From positions 21,079,001 through 21,143,000 of the forward strand of contig NC_083389.1 in assembly GCF_031755915.1 (NCBI RefSeq): 64,000 nucleotides of DNA, read 5' to 3'. Of the stretch, positions 1-11,751 are shown piece by piece. This DNA comes from Ziziphus jujuba (Eukaryota > Streptophyta > Magnoliopsida > Rosales > Rhamnaceae). Made by a program: the position numbers and the translations under genes. The notes beneath the pieces were generated by a model that saw only the letters and a program-made list of their open reading frames with translations, was not told where the DNA came from and did not search any database. Numbering within the stretch: the stretch's first letter is position 1; the number at the start of each line of letters is the position of its first letter.

Positions 1-1789
1 CCATATGCATAGGAACAACATCACACAATACAACATCCACATATGTCTCAATGTTAAATTCTACCTTGGCTTGTTTATTCACTTTTATTTCACCACTATC
101 ATTAAGCCATTGTAATCTATAAGGTTCTGGATGTTTAATAGTGGTTAAGCCTAATTTATCAACTACAATGTTACTAATTACATTTGTACAACTTCCATTA
201 TCAATAATCATACTACATATGTTACCTTGAATTTCGAATAGGGTGTGGAAGATGTTTTCTCTTTGAATTTCATCCTCATCTTTGTATGTAGCAAGTACTC
301 TCCTAGAAACCAAGTTTAATTCAGCCGTGGATGCTTGCAAGGTTTCGGGTTCATCCTCCAAGTCCTCCTCCTCTTGCTTGGCTTCATCCTCACTTTCTTT
401 ACTTTCCGATTCTAGCTCGCCATTGGCCTTTAACACCATGATTCTTCTATTCGGGCATTGGCTAGTGATGTGTTCTTGTTCCTAGCACTTAAAACAAATA
501 ATTTCTCTAGATCTTGAAGGTTTAGGATCAGATTTTACCTCATGTTTAGGTGGTTGGACAGATTCGGCTTTGGACTCCCTTCTTGGCTGAATGGAGCTTT
601 CTTCTCCTAGTTTTGGTTTTTGTCTTGCTTCAAAGGTGGGATTGCTTCTCCAACCACTTGGAATTGATCTTCTACTGTTGGAAACTCCTCCAAACCATGA
701 GCCTACACCCCTTCTCTTGAATTGATGCTCTAATTTAATAGCCACATGCAACATCTCCTCCAATTCCACATATTGTTGCAATTCTAGTTGGTTGCCTATC
801 TCACAATTCAAACCACCAAGAAATCTTGCCATGGTTGCTTCTCTATCCTCATTCATGTTTAACCTCATCATAAGCATCTCCATCTCCTTGTATAATCCTC
901 CACGGACATACTTCCTTAAGATAGGGATTGAAGCCTTTGATGCAGCAACCTATGATAATGTGATGGTACGAACCGCTTCCTCATGTCTCCTTTCATTTGA
1001 CGCCATGTAGTGATCAAGTCATCACCAACTCTCCTTCGGGTGTTTTGTTGGTTGGTCCACCATTGGAGTGCGTAATGACCAAACTCCATTGCTGCTATCT
1101 TCACCTTCTTGGCCTCTGAATAATGATGACAATCGAAAATCATCTCCATTCTCTCTTCCCATTCCAAATATGCTTCCGGATCACTTTTACCCATGAATGG
1201 TGGGATGTTTACCTTGATGTTGCCAAGATCATCATCTTCATTCCTTGCTGGTCTCCCAAGGATTAGCCTTTCTTGAGGTTCAAAAATTTCATCAAACCCT
1301 TCATCCAAGTCATCTCCATCTTTTCTTCCTACTCCAAATATGCCTCGGGATCACTTTTTCCCATGAATGGTGGAATGTTGATCTTGATGTTGCTAAGATT
1401 GTCATCTATTTCTTCCCTCCTATACCTTCCTCGGCCAGCTCTCTCTTGGATAGCAAAGGTTTCATCCATGCCTTCCTCAAAGTCTCCACCGTAATTCTCC
1501 TCCTCAAATTCCTCTCTCGGTCTTCACGGCCTCCTCGTCCTCGATCTCGACCTTCATGGAATTCTTGCCTATTTATTGTGTTTGGAATTCCTTGGGAAAC
1601 TTCTAGCCTTCCCATCCTTTGATTCATGTGCTCAACTTGAGCACTCACCTGCTGTAATTGCTCCAAAATAGCTTTCAAATCCGTTTGCTCACCACTCCCG
1701 GTAGCTCGTGGATCACCATGAAATCCTACGGACTCTTCTTCATTAATTCTCAGTGGTGTGTCTCCTCTTCTTATTCTAGAATCTGCCAT
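1..1789 (-). pseudogene. Ty3/gypsy gag and start of protease, broken
   Basis: Minus-strand remnant of a plant Ty3/gypsy polyprotein. The frame opens at 1789 (MADSRIRRGD). A retrotransposon-gag domain follows at about 916-1308 (NIPPFMGKSDPEAYLEWEER, then IFDCHHYSEAKKVKIAAMEF and FVPSHYHRLLHQRLQSL), continuing at 482-883 (NEDREATMARFLGGLNCEIG). A CCHC zinc knuckle follows (CFKC, then HITSQC), interrupted by a TAG right after CFKC. Past that stop the same frame runs to the window edge and includes the aspartic-protease motif IDNGSCTN near 187-210. The gag pieces lie in different frames, with breaks near 900 and 1310-1400. Known for the family: Gag packages element RNA and the protease matures the polyprotein. 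RT, RNase H and integrase would lie left of the window. Frameshifts plus the stop make this copy non-coding. Confidence 0.9.
1141..1483 (-). repeat. Tandem duplication inside gag, period 170 bp
   Basis: Bases 1141-1310 are repeated, diverged, at 1311-1483. Both copies encode the NIxxNIPPFMGKSDPEAYLE segment of Gag (NIKVNIPPFMG in the first, NIKINIPPFMG in the second). The second copy has a stop where the first has the W of LEWEE. The period is not a multiple of three, so the duplication itself breaks the reading frame. Confidence 0.85.
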
Positions 1790-2921
1790 GTTAGTAAAAT
1801 ACTATAAAAATAAAATAAATCCTCACAATATTCACTCCCTCACGTGTTTCACTCAAACAAGGTCTTGACACTCGTGTTTGCACACTAGTTTTGGCTTTTA
1901 CCCTCTTTTAAGCTCACACACTCTTGCCTTTTTCCACTCAATGAATTGTCTCAAAGTTCTAATTAAAACACCCACAAAACAGCAATTAGATCACTAGTCT
2001 GTTTTAATTAAACTTATCAACAAAACAGTAAGCAAAAATAAACAAATACCGAATGGAATGAAAATACCTATTTTCGGTTTTTCTAGACAAAATAAAGCAA
2101 ATTAATGAGAAAACTTTGGAATTTTGAAGAACTGGACCAGATGGTAATAGATTATGAGTTCAAGAATAAAATTCTAGAAAAAGAAATTCAAATACGAACA
2201 AGAATCAAAGAGAACAAAAATATAGAAAAGTGTTGGTTGTTGATCTTGTAATTCAAGTTTTGTATCAAATCCTTTAACTAACTTTAATCCAAATAATTTA
2301 GCACTCAAACTCAATTATCCAGCAGCCAAAATAACTCTCCAGAAACTCCAAATATGGAATAAATAATCCACAAAGCAGCAGTTACAGGAAATTTCCAGCA
2401 ATAAACTTCAACACCAATTTTCAACAAACCGATATATATTTTTTTATATTCAGCCTCCTTTTTCTTTTTTTTTTTTTTTCAATTACTGAATATCAAACAA
2501 AACTGAAGTATCAAGAATAAACAACAAATTTGCAATTCCAAATCCAAAAATTAACCAAACCAGTGACTTCGAAATAAACACAAATGTGCAGTTTTTTTTT
2601 TTTTTTAAATGTTGCCGCAAACTCCTTTTTTTTTTTTTTTTTTTTTGAACAGATGAATGCAAATATTTAAGACTAAAATAGCAAAGAAAAATCAACCATA
2701 ACCAAATTAACAAGAACAATGATGAAAATCAACCAACAAACTAGGAAACAAAAATATGATAAAACTAGGAAATCCTAATTCAACTAGGAATGAATTTTTT
2801 TTTTTTTTAAAGATGTAGAACGTGTATGAGATAGATGCAACCTTAACCTAATGCTAAAATTGTAGAATAACACAAAAACAAATAAAGAAAATAAAGATCG
2901 ATCAAACCTGAACAAAATTTA
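1790..2921 (-). other. Untranslated leader of the gypsy element
   Basis: No coding sequence seen. This is the interval between the gag start and the primer-binding site. It is A/T-rich with poly(T) runs near 2466-2480, 2592-2605, 2623-2646 and 2797-2808. Its place between LTR and gag fits an element leader. Confidence 0.6.
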
Positions 2922-2933
2922 GCTCTGATACCA
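2922..2933 (-). other. Primer-binding site, tRNA-Met type
   Basis: On the minus strand this reads TGGTATCAGAGC, the usual plant primer site complementary to the 3' end of initiator tRNA-Met. It lies two bases inside the LTR boundary (TGACA on the plus strand at 2936-2940) and on the gag side, which fixes the element's orientation. Confidence 0.85.
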
Positions 2934-2935
2934 AG

Positions 2936-3910
2936 TGACACGAACCTAGGACGACCTGCTCCTAAACCCGTATTATATTAGACCGGATCTTAATTAAGTT
3001 CAAGTTCTAATGGAATTGACCTCAACCCCTAACCAACCTATGGTTAGAAATCTTGGTATAATGTAGACGCCACAATAGGGGATGGAAAGCCTATTGATAA
3101 GTCAAGCTAAAACAACCAATTCTCTAATGGTGTTTTAGGTGTTCTCAAAGAACAAAGAGATAATTAATCTCACAAGTATTTTCTCAATCAAATCAAAGTT
3201 GTATTCTTATTGAAAAATAAGCCTTTAAATAGGCTTTAAAAGAAATAAAATAAACCCTAAAAGCCCTAGGAAAAATCGGCCACACAATGAAGAGTTCTAT
3301 GATGGCCGAAATTCTCAATCATTTCCTAATCTAATTTGGATTAATTAATTCCTTTATTTTGAATTAGGAATTAATTAATTTACAATGAAAATAATAAAAT
3401 AATAAATTTCCTAAACTTATTGTTCTAGAAAATAAATAAATAAAAACTAAAAAGTAATGGTAATTTCCTAAAACAAAAAGTAGAATCAAATTAGGAAACT
3501 ATAATACTAGCTTTTTGACTAAGTTGATTTTGACCAATCTTTGACCAAATTGAGCTCCAAATCAGCTTCAATATGCTTTGTAGGATGCAAAATAAGCTGA
3601 ATATGAAGTCTCATGCGTTGCCTATGCTTGGAAGAGGAAGAAAAAGCCAACTCAGCAAAATACAGTAAAGTCAGCATAAAATACAGTAAAAAACAGGCCA
3701 AATTTGAAGCTATCCATACAACCCCTTTTTGAATGCCTTTGAAGCTGGCTTGACTTGATTCCATATTAGAACCATTTCATGCTGCCCGTTGTCCATATTT
3801 GCACCAAAACTGCTACCCGGGTCCGTATCGGCTTCCACCACTTGGATACTTAGAATAGGCTTTGTATCTTCAAGTATGGACAAGCTCTGTTGAGATTGAT
3901 TACCCCCTGT
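2936..3910 (-). mobile_element. 5' LTR of the gypsy element (outer end uncertain)
   Basis: The inner end is sharp: on the plus strand it begins TGACACGAACC next to the primer-binding site. The outer end is not marked by a clear CA or target duplication. It is set near 3910 only because an inverted relative occupies 3920-4891. The LTR identity also rests on homology to that inverted copy; for example CGGGTTTAGGAG (reverse complement of 2960-2975) recurs near 4857-4868. Confidence 0.7.
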
Positions 3911-3919
3911 ATAAATACT

Positions 3920-4891
3920 CCCAGGTTGTCCTTAAATCTCTTAATTTGAGCTCTTGTGATTGGCCTAGTCTTCATCCGTGTCGGGTCAGCACCCCAGTGG
4001 GTTATCGGTTGAGCGGGCTCGAGCGGAATCACATCAGAACGTGTGTGAGCTCACCAAGAGGCCTTGAAATTATGCCAAGGTAGAAGAAAGCATGCGCAAG
4101 TATGTCATTCGCGTCCAAGCTTCCACACTGGCCGGATTGAGCGAGTTTGGCACTGGAAGGAGTTTATTTGCATTCCAAGCAAGCTTTGATCATTCCAATC
4201 AGTGGCAACATGTGGGGACTAGTTCTAATCCTACTAGGCATCCTACATGGTATGTTGGATCAGATTTAGAAACTAAATTAGTTGGAGATTAGACAAGGAC
4301 ATCTTATTGGGAAAACTAGTCAACTACTTTCCAAATCTGAAATTTGACTTGTGTTTTAAGAAATAGTATTTTATTTTTGGTTTATACCTCATTATTTACT
4401 GGATAAATTTATTTAGGAAGGTTGATATTTAATATTTCTAATTGTAAATTAATTAATTCCTCTTTAAAAATTAAAGAATTAATTAATACAAATTAGATTA
4501 GGAAAGACATGTGAGAATCGGCCACATCATTGTTTTTAACCACATTGGCTGGTTTTACCTATTGTTTTTAGGGTTTTATTTCTTTGTGACTTTAGCCTAT
4601 TTAAAGGCTTATTTTCTCAATAAATGGTACTGCATTTTTCATCCATAAAAATTATTGTAAGAAAGATTTCTATTTATTCTATTAGAACACCTAAAACACT
4701 GAATAAGGAATAAGTATTTTAGTTTGACTTATCAATAGGACAATCCATAACCTATTGTGGCATCTTCAACATATAACAAGGTTTTTAATCACAGGTTGAT
4801 TAGCAATCAAAGTGGCTATTCAAATCTGAACTTAATTTTGATCCTGGCTAATAATGCGGGTTTAGGAGTAAGTTGACCTAGGTTTGTATCA
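3920..4891 (+). mobile_element. Inverted, diverged LTR of the same family
   Basis: Reverse-complementary to 2936-3640 over most of its length. Matches include CGGGTTTAGGAG, then a CCTAGGTTTGTATCA end at 4877-4891 against CCTAGGTTCGTGTCA, and GCATCCTACA near 4240 against the complement of about 3590. No primer-binding site follows 4891, so this is a solo or truncated LTR or a 3' LTR. The segment around 3780-4090 is less AT-rich and unresolved. Confidence 0.65.
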
Positions 4892-4911
4892 GGTTGTCTT
4901 TAGAATTTGAA

Positions 4912-5068
4912 AGAACTTTGAAGTTAAGCGTGCTCAGATGAGAGTTGTTTAAGGATGGATAACCTTTCGAAAAGCTCTGATCAAAAAATCTCACATCGAG
5001 TGCGGTAGCCAAATTGAAACAATATCGATAGAGAGTGACAAATCCATTAGTGAAGGTGGGGTGTTACA
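4912..5068 (-). repeat. Dispersed repeat R1, fragment
   Basis: The reverse complement starts TGTAACACCCCACC, continues through TCACTCTCTATCGATATTG and reaches GAGCACGCTTAACTTC. It matches the start of the R1 copies near 44933 and 45269. The TGTAACACCCC start resembles many plant LTR ends, so R1 may be an LTR. The rest of the copy is missing. Confidence 0.6.
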
Positions 5069-5279
5069 TCCCTTGTCTAGCTTTACTTATCCTCTTCTAC
5101 ATTCATATCTCTCTTTTCCTTGGCAATACTTCTCTTGAACAATACTTCCATAGGTATGGGTCTCTTTCAGCTAATGATACAACTGAGGCAATATTTCATA
5201 AGGTGTCTGGATGGCTATTCTCATCTTTTGGCAATTGTTAAAAATCTATTCTTATAAATTTTTTAATCAAATTTTTAAT

Positions 5280-7660
5280 TTAGTTTAGATAAGTCAATAT
5301 AGTAGAATCTTTCCTAAATAATTTCCATCAACATGGTTGACCAATTGAGAATCACTAAATAATTTCAAAGATGTTGGCCCAAATTTTGAGACAAGATCTA
5401 GTACTACAACCAAAGTTTAATTATTTGCTTCATTATTCAAAGCATGGAATCAAAATATAAGAGAGTATTTTGTCAAATCACCATTTGGGCTCTTGAAAAA
5501 AATTAGAGCACCACTCCCTCTAATGTTTGATGATCTGTTAACATATCAAGTCCATTTGAATTTTAATTCATTTGCCTCCTTATTGGCTTCTTCTATTACA
5601 AATGTGAACTCTATAACATAATAAGCTAATATGTGAGACGTCATAACCATTCAAATGACAAACCTTATGTCAAATCCTCAAAACTCTATTGTCCAAGATG
5701 CCAACATTCTAGCTAAATTTAGCTTGTGAATGATAGATCTAAGAGAAACTATTGTAACTACTTCATTTCTATAACATTGAAAATAGGATCTCAACTTCTT
5801 ATAGGTCATATTAAATTCCATCATATTGTATCGTGTCTTAGCAAGTAACACTTTGTTCATGAAGATAATTGATCTTTACTTTTTTCCCTCAATCCGTTTT
5901 AGCATCGAGCTGACTGCCTTGTCCAAGACAACCAAATACAATTGTAATATATCTCCCAATTTTGGCTTTACTAATAATGGAGTTGATTTGTGATACCTTT
6001 CCAACTCTTGGAATGCTTCTTTATACTCATTTGTCTCTTTAATACGTCAAAAAATTTATTGCACTTATCAAAGGATCTAGACATGAACCTGCTTAAAGCC
6101 ATGACTCTTCCATTCAATTGTTGCACATCTTTCTTGCTCCTCAGAGATGGCATTTTAATCAAAGCTATGATTTGATTAGATTAGCTTATGTGCATCTCTG
6201 TGTGACCATGTATCCGAGGAACATTCCTACCAAAACTTTAAAGTTGCATTTTGTTGGATTCAACCTTATCTAATATTTCTCTAAAATCTCAAAAGTTTAT
6301 TTTACAAGATGAAAGTGATCCTCAACCTTTAATGACCTCATGAGCATGTCATCAATATAGACCTCCATTTTTTTCCAATTTTCTCCTTAAACATTTTATT
6401 CACAAGCCATTTGATAAGTTGCTCTCGCATCTTTCAGTCTAAATGACATTACTATGTGACAATATACTCACCTCTTAGTCATGAAAGATGCCTTTTCTTA
6501 ATCATAAGGATGCATTATAATTTAATTATAACATGAGAAGGTATCCAAGAAACTCATCAACTCATGTCTGGTCATTGCATCTCTCAACATATCTATCATT
6601 AGAAGAGGGAAACCATCTTTGGGACATGCTTTGTTTAGATCTATGAAGTCTCTATTCTTGCCATTCTTTTTCTTTACCACCACCAAATTCACAAGCCAAC
6701 CAAGTTATTGCATTTCTTGGATCTTGTCATTGACTTCCATTCATTCCACTTCTTCATTGATCATTGAATTCTTCTCAAGAGTGAACTTTCTTCTCTTAAC
6801 CTTTATTGGTTTAAATTTTGAGTCTGTATTTAACATATGAATAATCATAGATGAAACTATTCTAGGCATATTAGATGCATCCCAAGGGAAACATTGCTTA
6901 TGATCTGTTAGAAATCAAATCAATTTTTCTCTCAGTTATTGGCTTAATGTACCTATCAAGACAATTTGTTTAGGTTTCTCGAGATCTAAAGGAATTTCCT
7001 CTATCAGGCCATATCAACATTTCCCATGTTTGCCGCAAGGACTTCTTTAATTACTATCATCCTTACAGATTTTTCCTTTCATGGTGATTACATAACAAGA
7101 TCGAATCATCTTCTATTTACTTCTCAACACTTCGATTCTCCTCCCATTCGAAAACTTTAAAATTTGATGATAGGTTGAATGGATATCCATCATGTCATGA
7201 AGCTATCAACATCTAAGGATTGTTATAAGCCAAATATGAATCCACCATCATCATAGTTGAGTAGACTATAACTACATCAGTTGTGATCGACATTACCACA
7301 GTCCCAATCACATTTTTTTAGTGTACCATTGAACCCCACAAGTTTCATGGCCTTTTCCTTTTTTTAATATGTTTCTCATCATATCCTATATTTCTGAAAG
7401 GTGCTAAGAAAATTATATCTATTGAGGTTCCATTATGAATCAAGACCCTTTTACCATGCAATTGTCAATTGAGAGTTTCATCATTAAGGCACAATCATAT
7501 GGCATTTGAAAACCTTCCTTATCTTGCTTTGTAAAAGTTATATATGGTACTGTTAAGGCTGAAGAATTCGCTACCCTAACTGTGGAAACCTTTGCAAACT
7601 TGATGTGCCTCTTCCTTGCTGCAATAGTTACTCCTCCATTAGCAAGTACTCCATACATAA
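5280..7660 (-). pseudogene. Tat/Ogre-like Ty3/gypsy pol relic (PR, RT, RNase H)
   Basis: Minus-strand fragments in pol order. Protease region, 7660-7400: FTKQDKEGFQMPYDCALMMK, then VLIHNGTS where the family has a catalytic Asp (VLVDNGSS); here it is His. RT, about 7000-6200: KKKNGK, DLNKACPKDGFPL, and the catalytic motif YIDD near 6346-6368. The downstream linker contains QQLNGRVMALSRFMSRSFDK (near 6100). RNase H, 5860-5280: LRSYFQ, then SPNGDLTKYSLIF and FSDSQLV. Frames change repeatedly and stops are frequent. Known role: reverse transcription of the element RNA in cytoplasmic particles. Integrase and the 3' LTR are missing; the relic ends near 5280, just past the R1 fragment. Confidence 0.9.
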
Positions 7661-7689
7661 TATGAATTACTATTTGAGGGGGTTTCTTC

Positions 7690-8640
7690 TTATCCTTGTT
7701 TCTGCATTCACCACTTTACTTCTCCTGTCATACCTTGATGGAGATTTCTCTCTCCTCCTCTTTTATCTTCAATCTTCACCCTTTAGATTTATCTCATCCA
7801 GTATGAATTCTCTCAAATATCCCCTTTTGATCAAGTTCTTAATCTCCCATTTGAAATGGTAAAAAATCTTGAGTTATGAGTTTAATGTCATTGTGAAAGG
7901 CACAAGTGCTATCTCTCATCCTTAGATCAATTTACATCTTTGGTGGCCATTTCATGCAGTTTTTATGTTTTAAGTATCTCACCATCTACCAAAGAGTTAT
8001 GTCGAGAGAATAATACTTAAAGTGGTCAATTTTACTCTCTTCCACGTGGCTAGTCCTATTATTATTCATCAGATAAAGTTGCAGAGTTGCATATCTTTCT
8101 TGTAGGTTCAAGATTATATGCCTTAGAAAATTCGATATTTGAAGTGATTCACATTGTTTCTCTTCCTTTATCTCTTCGGTCCTTCCTTTAATCCTGTTCC
8201 AACTTGATGAATTCATAAGCCCGCTCAAGTGCTTCGATCGTGGTCAAAGGTGTTTTCATAGTTAAAGAGTTATGCATAAGGTTTTCTTGGTACAATCCCT
8301 TATGAAAAGCTTTTATAATCGTCAAGTTATTGCAACTACCTATACTTACTTTCTCCTTTATTGAACTTTTGTGTGAAGGTTTTGAGGATTTCTCCCTATC
8401 TCTGCTTGATCATGAACGTGTTATTTGAATCCTCACCCTCATACTTGATGCAAATTGTGCTTTGAAAATCTTCACAAGCTTTTCAAATGGGTTGATTAAA
8501 CTGGCTTTTAAACTATAAAACCATGATGATGTTAGTCCATTTTAAGTTAGTTAAGAAAATCTTATACATCACGGCTTCTCTTTATCCTCTTAAATTCTAA
8601 TCTACCTTATGATGTTACAATAGTACTAGACATGTTCTCT
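7690..8640 (-). pseudogene. Tat/Ogre-like gag relic
   Basis: Minus-strand fragments of a Tat-type Gag. From N to C: VMYKIFLTNLKW (about 8590-8550), AFHKGLYQENLMHNSLTMKT (near 8300), EALERAYEFIKLEQD (about 8240-8190), CAFHND (near 7895), and WEIKNLIKRGYLREFI (about 7860-7800). The last two lie in different frames, which shows an indel between them. The order and spacing match Gag directly upstream of the protease relic at 7660. No uninterrupted frame remains; the longest piece is 80 codons (7986-8228). Confidence 0.8.
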
Positions 8641-8644
8641 TAAA

Positions 8645-9611
8645 TATGAGAAGTCATAAAAAAAATCAAATTTCAATGGAACAAAGCGAGATGGAAGCCT
8701 TATTCCCACTATCCAATCCATGTAAGGCGTTCACACCATGCTGTTCATTTGTGATCTTCTTTCCACTGATGTTTTACCTCTTGTTGTATCAACTTCTTCA
8801 ATCCCACAGCACTCACAAGCAAATCTCTTCTTTTTTTTATCCTTTTTAGGTGCACCCCATCTTTTTAATGATTCTTCTTGATATTTCTCTTGGATATTGC
8901 TCAATTCAGCATCTTGAAGCTTAGAATTCTGTCAATGTTGATGCTTCTACTTGTTATGGTGGTTAAGCTTTTATAATCTTCCATTGAGAAACATATTGTC
9001 ACGACAACAAATTTTGTTTGTAAACTACACTACTTTGGGTTCCTCATAGTTTAGTAAAAAGAAAGGGGAGGAGATTTTCACATACTTAAGTGTATTGTCA
9101 TGAGGCTTGTGGCTATAAGAGCACCATGGTTGTTGGTTATTTTCAACCCATTCATCGTGATGCTCAGCTTGATTGAAAGGCAAGTTCCCTTGATTTCTTT
9201 TGTTCCTACCTCCTTTATTCTTCCCCAACATTCGGAGTTCCTGATGGTAATAGGTCTTGATTCATTGATATGTTATTAAGGCATCATATCTTGTTCATGA
9301 GGCAAATATGAGAACAGCAGCTTAATAAGCTCTCAATTCTATAGGTTGCATGCAATGAGTTGGATCATGGAATTTATTATTTCTTGCATGTTTGCACAGA
9401 CTACTTGCAAAGTTGAAATCTATGCTTCTGGTGTGGATTGTGTGGGCTAATCATTACCTATTCATATAATCATCATCATTGTAACTTAGAGAATGTGTCA
9501 TTAACAGTTAAAGCTATCTAGGTTCTTTTTTTGTTTTTCTTGATACAAATCACTCAATACAATGATAATATCCCTATCTAGCATGCTAAACTATTGATGC
9601 ACAAATCTAAA
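8645..9611 (-). other. Gag N-terminal and leader zone, degenerate
   Basis: Lies between the recognisable Tat gag and its probable primer site. A 68-codon minus frame (9025-9231, rich in Lys, Arg and Asn) may be a scrap of the Gag N-terminus, but I find no motif that proves it. Otherwise nothing recognised. Confidence 0.35.
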
Positions 9612-9628
9612 CCAATGTTAGCCACCAT

Positions 9629-10140
9629 GTAATGAAGTTAAAACCTAAATGTTACCTAGAAAATAGAGAGAGCATGAAGATCTTTAAGGTGTTGGTATAG
9701 TACCCACTAAAGATACTCCAATGCTTAACTAGAATGGTGTACTTTAAATAGCAAAAGCAAAATCTAGGGTTTCAAGCAAATATTATGCATAACCTAATAG
9801 AAGATATTATGACATATTTATAGAATATTGCCATTGAGTTTCCTCATTCCTCAAGAAAACCGACTCATTAACCTTAATGGGCAAGACTATAAAGTTTCAT
9901 ATTAAAATAACAATGACTTTCCTAATTTGAATGATTTAGACAAAATCTTATTCAACGAATTGCATGGGACTTTATAATTAGCTAACAAACAACAATTGGA
10001 TATCAAAATGATTTTCTTTCAGACAATATGAGAGAACCATATCCATCGAGCCTTCAATATTTCAGCATTGATATTTTGCAATGAAAATTACCTGCCAAAC
10101 TACAAGTTTATCAAATAATTATGCCTCAAACAATACCCCA
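9629..10140 (-). mobile_element. Probable LTR of the Tat-like element
   Basis: Starts TGTAATGAAG on the plus strand. The adjacent 9612-9628 reads TGGTGGCTAACATTGG on the minus strand, the place and shape of a primer site, but matching no tRNA that I recognise with confidence. Inside, near 9700-9740, the phrase ACTCCAATGCTTAACTAG resembles a conserved segment of plant Tat LTRs (ACTCCGATGCTTAAGT-type). The outer end is a guess; sequence character changes near 10150. Confidence 0.5.
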
Positions 10141-10149
10141 AACAATGTT

Positions 10150-11750
10150 TTTAGAAAAGGTAGTCTTAGTTTGGTACAATTTGGTTTTTGATCAATTTTC
10201 ACACTGAATAGATTAGGTCAATTTGGATTGCTTGGTACACCAACCCAAATCAATGTCGATACTTTAACTTACACTGAATTGAATCGACGATGATCATTTG
10301 GTTTTGGTTTTTATTTTCAGATTGGTGAGCTTTAGGAGGTGAGAAGAGTATGGCATCAATACTAAAACAAAAATCAAATAAAATTTAATTTAGGGAATGA
10401 ATCAAGAATGGGTGATGAATATATGAATTTAGATGTGGAACCTACTTATTTGTTGTCGGTAAAACATTTGGACAGTAAGGCTGACAAGATTTGGGCGATG
10501 AGATCTAATATGAAACTTAGGCAATTTGATCCCTGAGCTTGGCTCATTCCTGGTTGATGTGGTAAAAAAGTAGCGATTTCTTGGTTCTGGTGGGTTGATC
10601 TTTGATCTTTGATGTTGGATGGTGGCTTCGTGGGGTTTGGATGTTGGTTGTTTAACTGATTGAGGGAGACTAGGGTTTGATTTACCAAAAGGAGAGAGAA
10701 GCTTTGTTCCATTTTAATTTTAAACTCATACAAAAGTTTAGAGTCTGATGGTGATAAGATCTGGTAATTTGGGAGTTTTGGAAATTTGAAAAATCTATAA
10801 AAGGTAAATGTGATACATCCCAATGCTAATTTTTGATTTAACAGTGTTTTATATTTTATAATATTTTATTAGTAATATGATTTGATTTTTTTTTTGGGTT
10901 AAGGAATCTATAAAAGGTAAATGTAATAAATCTGATGATAATTTCTGATTTAATAGGGTTTTATTTTTGGTAATATTTTATTCCTAATAATTTGAGGGGA
11001 TTAAATTAATATAATAATAATTAATGATAGAATTATCAAAATATTTACTAAATTTATTTACCAAATTATATGGTAAAATTTAATTAGTTTATTTTTTTAA
11101 TTCACTTATTCATTTAAAGACTTACTTTTCTATATTTATATTATATAAATATATTAATTAATAATATTTTAACACATATTATTTAGTAAATAAATTTATT
11201 AAATATTTTAGTACCTGTAAAATTAATGATATAATATAGACTAATCAAAATGACACTAACCAATTAGTGAATAACCAAGTATTTATTATATATTATATTG
11301 TATTTGGTTTTTGTTGGATAAAAATAACCCGCTAACCGAACTGAATATACCAGTTTCTCTATATTAAAAATCGAATTGAACTGTTAAGTAATAAAGAAAC
11401 CAAACATCCTGACTCTCGGACATTGGCTCTAAAAAATGGCTCTCGGAATGCTTATTGCTACCAGCACTCGAGATACTTATTAAACTGAAAGGAGTATTTA
11501 TTACCCTTTTTTTTTCTTTTTTTTTTGACTGGGAGTATTTATTACTTGGAACAAATTTTACCCACACAAACATTCTAAAATAAGAGGGTATCAAAGTGAA
11601 TTAATCCAATAAATATTCAAAAAATCTTATAAAAATCTTTTCCAACTTCGGTGGAAATGACCTTGACTCCCTACTTTTTTTACTCTGAAGGTGTTATACC
11701 TTTGTAGGCTTATTAATATAAATCTCAATATATATGTATATATATATATG
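10150..11750. other. AT-rich sequence, possible non-autonomous DNA element
   Basis: No gene. 10160-10330 is full of TTTGGTT/CAATTTGG motifs. 11280-11390 holds complementary AACCGAAC- and TTGAACTG-like motifs, which could be degenerate inverted ends of a roughly 1.2-kb element. The 125-codon minus frame at 10446-10823 shows no domain. 11030-11240 resembles 52075-52270. Confidence 0.3.
10791..11000. repeat. Two-copy tandem repeat, period 113 bp
   Basis: Copy 1 begins AAATCTATAAAAGGTAAATG at 10791 and copy 2 begins GAATCTATAAAAGGTAAATG at 10904. Both continue with a TTTCTGATTTAATAGGGTTT-like stretch and TAATATTTTATT. The copies are diverged by scattered substitutions and small indels. Confidence 0.75.
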
Positions 11751-11751
11751 G

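Noticed and set aside
4892..5240. An internal region of a gypsy element following the LTR that ends at 4891
   Set aside because: No primer-binding site follows the LTR; the sequence is an R1 fragment and then unclassified DNA. The 68-codon frame at 5035-5241 has no motif.
10446..10823. 125-codon minus-strand frame
   Set aside because: No domain, Gln/Asn/Pro/Ser-biased, in a repeat-rich stretch overlapping a tandem repeat.
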